A stretch of 64,000 nucleotides of DNA from SZUA-365 sp049663345 (lineage in GTDB: Bacteria; Bacteroidota; Ignavibacteria; SZUA-365): the NCBI GenBank assembly GCA_049663345.1, contig JBATDG010000033.1, positions 11,147 to 75,146 on the forward strand, written 5' to 3'. The notes below the pieces were generated by a model. The model saw only the letters and a list, made by a program, of their open reading frames with translations. It did not search any database and was not told the origin of the DNA. This document shows, piece after piece, positions 60,072-64,000 of the stretch. The translations under genes and the position numbers were made by a program. Position 1 is the first letter of the stretch; each line of letters begins with the position of its first letter.

Positions 60072-61832
60072 TTAATCCTCGAGCTCGAATTCCATAATGC
60101 TCCGTAACTCCCCCGCCTCGAAAATGTAGCGTTTAACATCTTCGGGGATGCGGCTGCGGTCGATGCCGATGACATGCGCACCAGCTTCCTCCCAGCCGTC
60201 GACAAGCACCAGCGCCTCGGCGCCGTTGGCGTCCATCAAACGGAGCCGGACAAAAACCGGCTGATCAAGTTCGTACCCGAGCAGAATGAGATTGTCGCCT
60301 GCGGCTTGCGGTGTGGAAATGCGGGGACCGAACACAGCCATGGACGGAGCGGCGATCGATTCATCAGCTTCCGCGATAGCGATGGGGCCGCCGGCGGCCG
60401 CGCTTTCATTCCAGAATGCATCAAGGGCCGTGACGGTGTAGTCTGCCGTAATACCGCTGAACCCGGCTCCGGATACCGCAGATGCATTCTGCGGAGCAGG
60501 CCAATGACGCGTGCCCGAAGGCAGCAGCGCCAGCAATTGTTCGCCGCCCTCCGCGCTTCCCCGACGATACACCGCATACCATGAGGCGATGTCTCCATCG
60601 GTGGCGGACACCGGAGCATCCCACGCCAGAGCACCATTCTCACTTCGCAAATTCAGGGGAGGATTCGGGCGCAGCGGGTCGCGCCAGCTCATCGCGGGCG
60701 GAATTGCGAGCTGGTCAAAGCGTCCACCCATCGTGTTGCCACGCACGTGTTCGAAGCGAAAGAATACCACGCCGTCTGCACCGCGGCCACGCGCTGCATC
60801 CACATGATCGGCCAGCCAGGGCTGTACGTTTTCCTTGTAGGCGGCAACACCGGAATAGACGTGACGCCCCGACGCATTGCTTTTCCAATCCTTCACCAAA
60901 GCTTCGAAATCAATGTTGCTGCCGCGGCGGGTGAGTCCCCAATAAATCTGAGGCACAACATAATCGTGATATCCCTCGCGCAGCCACCGGCGCGAATCCT
61001 GATAAATGGCATCACGGCCTTCCCAGCCTTTGGCGGTCGGGAGATTCTTGTAAATGCCGATGGGAGCCGAGCCGACCTGAAGCGAAGGACGCACAGCGAT
61101 ACAGCGCCGGTACGCCTCGCGAACAAACGCGCTCACATTGTCGCGCCGCCAATCGTCGATCGGCTTGCCTGCGCCGTAGCGGTGGTAAGTATCGTCATCC
61201 TTGAACCCCCGGTCGGGATAGCGAACGTAGTCGAAATGCAATCCGTCCATCGCGTAATTACGGACCATGTCCTCCGCTACTCGCACAGTGTATGCGCGGG
61301 CTTCCGGGATGCCCGGATCGATCCAGAGGTCGTCGCCGAAGCGCTGCACCCATTCCGGATGTGCGCGTGCGATATTTACAGGCGTCGAGGCGGGCGGATC
61401 GCCCTTGCTCCACACGCGGCATACGTTGAACCAGGCGTGCAGCTCGATTCCCCTCGCGTGGCATTCTTCAATTGCGAAGGCCAACGGATCCCAACCGGGA
61501 TCGCGTCCCAGTACTCCGGTCAATTCCGAAGCCCAGGGCTCGTACGCCGAACGGTACATCGCATTGCCGCGCGAGCGCACCTGAAAAAACACTGCATTGT
61601 AATGCCGCTGCTGCAAGTCATCGAGGATGTCGCGCAGGGCCTGTTTCTGTCCCGCGACGTTTCCGCGCAGTGAGGATGCGGGCCAGTCAAGTCCGAGCAG
61701 CGTCGTCAGCCATACGCCGCGCAATTCCCGGCGCATCTGCTGGCATTCGGCGAAATGCAACGGCGCGCCCACTGCCGCAATGAGCGAGGCGAAAAATATT
61801 ATGGACGGGATAAGCCCGGCTCTGCGGCGCAT
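60072..61832 (-). CDS. GHL10 (DUF187) glycoside-hydrolase-like secreted protein
   Basis: A 586-residue exported protein. N-terminal signal (LIPSIIFFASLIAAVGAPLH), then the GHL10 barrel: RGVWLTT (38-44), 'YNAVFFQVRSRGNAMYRS', 'GIELHAWFNVCRVW', 'YAMDGLHFDYVRYPDRG' (candidate catalytic acids) and 'VVPQIYWGLTRRGSNIDFE'. A C-terminal fibronectin-III/Ig-like region follows (~385-586). Related proteins (YngK-like) act on cell-surface glycans, activity rarely shown. Six bp downstream of the GT-C/TPR gene. Confidence 0.9.
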   Translation of the reverse strand: MRRRAGLIPSIIFFASLIAAVGAPLHFAECQQMRRELRGVWLTTLLGLDWPASSLRGNVAGQKQALRDILDDLQQRHYNAVFFQVRSRGNAMYRSAYEPWASELTGVLGRDPGWDPLAFAIEECHARGIELHAWFNVCRVWSKGDPPASTPVNIARAHPEWVQRFGDDLWIDPGIPEARAYTVRVAEDMVRNYAMDGLHFDYVRYPDRGFKDDDTYHRYGAGKPIDDWRRDNVSAFVREAYRRCIAVRPSLQVGSAPIGIYKNLPTAKGWEGRDAIYQDSRRWLREGYHDYVVPQIYWGLTRRGSNIDFEALVKDWKSNASGRHVYSGVAAYKENVQPWLADHVDAARGRGADGVVFFRFEHVRGNTMGGRFDQLAIPPAMSWRDPLRPNPPLNLRSENGALAWDAPVSATDGDIASWYAVYRRGSAEGGEQLLALLPSGTRHWPAPQNASAVSGAGFSGITADYTVTALDAFWNESAAAGGPIAIAEADESIAAPSMAVFGPRISTPQAAGDNLILLGYELDQPVFVRLRLMDANGAEALVLVDGWEEAGAHVIGIDRSRIPEDVKRYIFEAGELRSIMEFELED

Positions 61833-61838
61833 GCGCTG

Positions 61839-63830
61839 CTATCGCGTGAAAGTGTAGGTGTGAATGCCGAGCGCGCTCAGTGAATCCTCTCGCTTCGCCT
61901 TAACAGCTGCACGCATGGACATCCGCGCCTGAGCGGACGATGGGTTGAGCTCCAGCGCCTGTTCCAGCAGACGGATGCCCTGCGTGTATTCTTTCTGATG
62001 GACAAGAATGTCGCCGAGCGGCACCATTGCAGGGGCATATTCACCATGGAGCGTAATTGCCTGCCCCAAATATGTGCGGGCATTCAGCGTATCGCCGAGC
62101 TGAAGGACTGCGAGCCCGTACAGCGTGCTTGTGCGGCAGGAATACGGATCCTCCTTGAAAGATCGCTGCAGCAGCATCGCCGCTTCGCGCCAGCGTTTCT
62201 GCGCCATCATCTGCGCGGCCTCGATATTGAGGGAACTCGCCGTTTGGGACATCAAATGCGTGCGTCCGGGCGAGTAGAAAAACACTTCCGTCAAACCCGG
62301 CTGCGAGGCATCCGAAGAGAATACCGGATTTGTATTCACGACCTCGAACATATCCCGCTGCGTGGCTATCACCTTCACGCCGCTCTTGCGCAATGTCGCC
62401 ACAAGCTCCGCCATGCTGCCCATGTGATCAGTTACCGCTGGCGTAAGTTTGCCGGCCATATCCACCGCAAAGCGATTGCCGATATAGCTCACCGCTCCCG
62501 GGAAATGCGTCGCGACACGGGCTTCTTCAGGCGTGTTCGACCCGATCCAACGAGCCGCAGCTACGGAACGATCGAGCACATAGCGCACAGATCTATAATG
62601 CACATCGCGGTAGGCGGACCAATCGACGACTGCCATGACCGCAGCAGCGCCAATGATAATGGTGACGAGAGAAAGCGAGACGGTGCGCATAAACGAAAGT
62701 GGCAGACCTTCGGCGAGCATGCTGAATGCCCGCCAGAGTCCCCATGCTCCGAGAAGCGTAAAAAACGGCAGGGTTGGAAGCAGCACATGATTATCGAGAA
62801 TGATAGGGAAGAACAGACCGTATGCCGCAATCGTCCCTACCACGAAGGCCGCGCTCATCAGCATCGGCACAGAACGGCGGCGGATGATGTCCACCCCGAT
62901 CATGATCAATCCGAACATGGCGAAAAGCACAATCGCAGCCGCCCAGGAATGCGAGTAGAAATTCCACGCCTCCCTGGGAAACGCACTCGTGGCTCCGGCG
63001 TAGTAGGCAAGCTTCGCCGAAACAGGATTGACGAATATTTTTCCCGACAGCAGCAGATTGAAGGTCATGTAGCCAGCGACAAGCAGGAGATACAGAACCC
63101 CGCCGATTGCTGTTTCGCGTCCGGTGACCGCTCGTTCGTCAACGAACACCGGCTTGTTTTCCTGCTTCACTGCGAGATGGCTGTAAAGCAGATGCACGAG
63201 TGCTGCGAGAAAAAACACCAGCGCATCGGGACGAACCCAGAGAGCGAGTCCTGCGAAAAGGAAAAACAGCATCGTCTTTCGGGCGAAATAGTAATATGCT
63301 GAGGCGAGCAGAAGTGCGGTGAGGAGCAGCGTCGGGAGTCCGGAGACTGCAGCGCTGGCCATCTGCGGCGAGAGCACAACCAGCAGCGCCGCTGCCGCTG
63401 CAAGCCATTCGCGATCACGGAACAACCGCAGACCGAGAAGGAACGTGAGTCCGGAAATCGCGGCGAATGACGCTATACCAAGCAGAAAACTTGCAGTTAT
63501 ACCATCACCGGTAACGAGACCGATTATCGCCAGCAGAAACACCTGCAGCGGAGCGGTCATACCTGATGTTGCAGCTGCGCCGGCGTGGAAGGAATACACG
63601 CCATTCTCGACTAATGTCCGCGCAAAGGCAAGCGCTGCATAGGCATCATCAAACGGAAACCCTGTCTCCCCCACGGTGGTCGTCATCGGCAAGGCATAGA
63701 GCAGCCCTGCGATAATCGACAGAGCGGGAAACGTCCACGCAAGCATGCGGCTCTGCAGCGGCTGAAAATGAAATCCCTTCTGCGCCGGGATTTTCTGTTC
63801 CGACTTTCCTTGCTTCTTCGATTTCTCCAT
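61839..63830 (-). CDS. GT-C-type membrane glycosyltransferase with C-terminal TPR domain
   Basis: A 663-residue protein. A Lys-rich cytoplasmic N-terminus precedes about eleven membrane segments; the first external loop has 'GFPFDDAYAALAFARTLVEN' with the Asp pair typical of GT-C (PMT/ArnT-like) lipid-phosphosugar transferases. The C-terminal ~100 residues form TPR units ('YLGQAITLHGEYAPAMVPLG', 'GIRLLEQALELNPSSAQARM'). Donor and acceptor unknown. It heads the operon with GHL10, glnE and truA. Upstream sequence from 63831 to 63910 has no gene. Confidence 0.82.
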   Translation of the reverse strand: MEKSKKQGKSEQKIPAQKGFHFQPLQSRMLAWTFPALSIIAGLLYALPMTTTVGETGFPFDDAYAALAFARTLVENGVYSFHAGAAATSGMTAPLQVFLLAIIGLVTGDGITASFLLGIASFAAISGLTFLLGLRLFRDREWLAAAAALLVVLSPQMASAAVSGLPTLLLTALLLASAYYYFARKTMLFFLFAGLALWVRPDALVFFLAALVHLLYSHLAVKQENKPVFVDERAVTGRETAIGGVLYLLLVAGYMTFNLLLSGKIFVNPVSAKLAYYAGATSAFPREAWNFYSHSWAAAIVLFAMFGLIMIGVDIIRRRSVPMLMSAAFVVGTIAAYGLFFPIILDNHVLLPTLPFFTLLGAWGLWRAFSMLAEGLPLSFMRTVSLSLVTIIIGAAAVMAVVDWSAYRDVHYRSVRYVLDRSVAAARWIGSNTPEEARVATHFPGAVSYIGNRFAVDMAGKLTPAVTDHMGSMAELVATLRKSGVKVIATQRDMFEVVNTNPVFSSDASQPGLTEVFFYSPGRTHLMSQTASSLNIEAAQMMAQKRWREAAMLLQRSFKEDPYSCRTSTLYGLAVLQLGDTLNARTYLGQAITLHGEYAPAMVPLGDILVHQKEYTQGIRLLEQALELNPSSAQARMSMRAAVKAKREDSLSALGIHTYTFTR

Positions 63831-63910
63831 GGGGTCGCGTCTATTCTGTTATTGTTGTCAATAAACCCAAAATATACACTTTTCACACGAGTCGGGGAAC
63901 TCCCCTCCCA

Positions 63911-64000
63911 GGATCGCGGAGCGCCAGCTCCGCGCACAGGATCGCGGAGCGCCTGCTCCGCGCACAGGATCGCGGAGCGCCAGCTCCGCGCACAGGATCG
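63911..64000. repeat. 28-nt palindromic tandem repeat running off the window
   Basis: Three full units starting at 63911, 63939 and 63967 and the start of a fourth at 63995. Each holds the hairpin GCGGAGC-GCCA-GCTCCGC (loop GCCT in unit 2) flanked by GGATC and GCACA. There are no unique spacers. The total copy number is unknown because the array crosses the window edge. Confidence 0.93.

Noticed and set aside
63911..64000. CRISPR array
   Set aside because: Units are contiguous with no unique spacers, and no cas gene is present in the window.
1..64000. tRNA, rRNA, replication origin, insertion sequence or prophage
   Set aside because: Gaps were read for cloverleaf-like segments, origin-type box clusters, transposase or integrase motifs. 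None was convincing; a covariance-model search would be decisive for RNAs.

Overview
The window looks like a chromosomal contig from a free-living, metabolically versatile member of the Bacteroidota/Chlorobiota (FCB) group, most likely near Ignavibacteria or Kapabacteria. The main evidence is two very large secreted proteins with type IX secretion (T9SS) C-terminal sorting domains, one carrying the 'NYPNPFNPTTT' signature common in that branch. Further support comes from a DUF4837 lipoprotein, several small lipoproteins and mixed use of Shine-Dalgarno sites. GC is moderately high (by eye about 55-58%). Genes are dense, often joined by 1-4 base stop/start overlaps. No rRNA, tRNA, phage, integrase or transposase was seen. 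The taxonomic call is inference.

Region 1 (1-8.8 kb) is an arsenic island. A plus-strand arm encodes an ArsR repressor, the Acr3 arsenite exporter, a thioredoxin-coupled ArsC and the ArsM methyltransferase, followed by a thioredoxin-fold lipoprotein and a DUF1573 protein. A minus-strand arm encodes a second ArsR with a perfect palindromic operator, ArsE and ArsF redox proteins, an ArsG-type permease and a DUF318/ArsP-type permease. Together they could handle inorganic arsenic and nitroaromatic or methylated arsenicals. Region 2 (8.8-11.3 kb) is a cydAB cytochrome bd oxidase, followed by FBP aldolase and a TIGR01777 epimerase. Region 3 (13.8-19 kb) holds two large secreted proteins. Region 4 (19.2-25 kb) has an HD hydrolase and a run of metabolic genes: Cys/Met PLP enzyme, pgeF, lipoate ligase, panB, cupin, DUF971 and a C26 amidotransferase. 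Region 5 (25.3-37.6 kb) has a 1316-residue T9SS adhesin, pyruvate phosphate dikinase, a TfoX-N protein, a PIN/RHH toxin-antitoxin pair, a lipocalin, a small outer-membrane-type protein and the kbl-tdh threonine degradation pair. Region 6 (37.9-48.6 kb) is one minus-strand run: an acidic-tailed protein, tilS, hpt, ftsH, a polyprenol/diacylglycerol kinase homologue, DUF4837, a flippase-like protein, GT2, a CPBP protease and a TPR protein. Region 7 (49-56.2 kb) has a GH57-like protein without its catalytic residues, then a RelA-type HD protein, dtd, an alkaline-phosphatase-superfamily enzyme and comEC. Region 8 (56.3-63.8 kb, minus) has truA, glnE, a GHL10 glycosidase-like protein and a GT-C/TPR membrane protein.

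The strongest unexplained signal lies between the genes. At least ten intergenic spots hold short tandem repeats (7, 8, 9, 17, 21 or 28 nt units), often as two inverted arms that would fold into very long hairpins. Many begin exactly at, or within a few bases of, a stop codon. Two of them (11296-11446 and 13673-13819) are clearly members of one family, sharing outer arms, an inner hairpin and a start inside the upstream gene's TAA. Another (35179-35277) is a chain of five 15-nt hairpins on an exact 21-nt period, whose stems differ in sequence but each still pairs. A stop-codon-associated, structured repeat system is the best candidate here for something undescribed.
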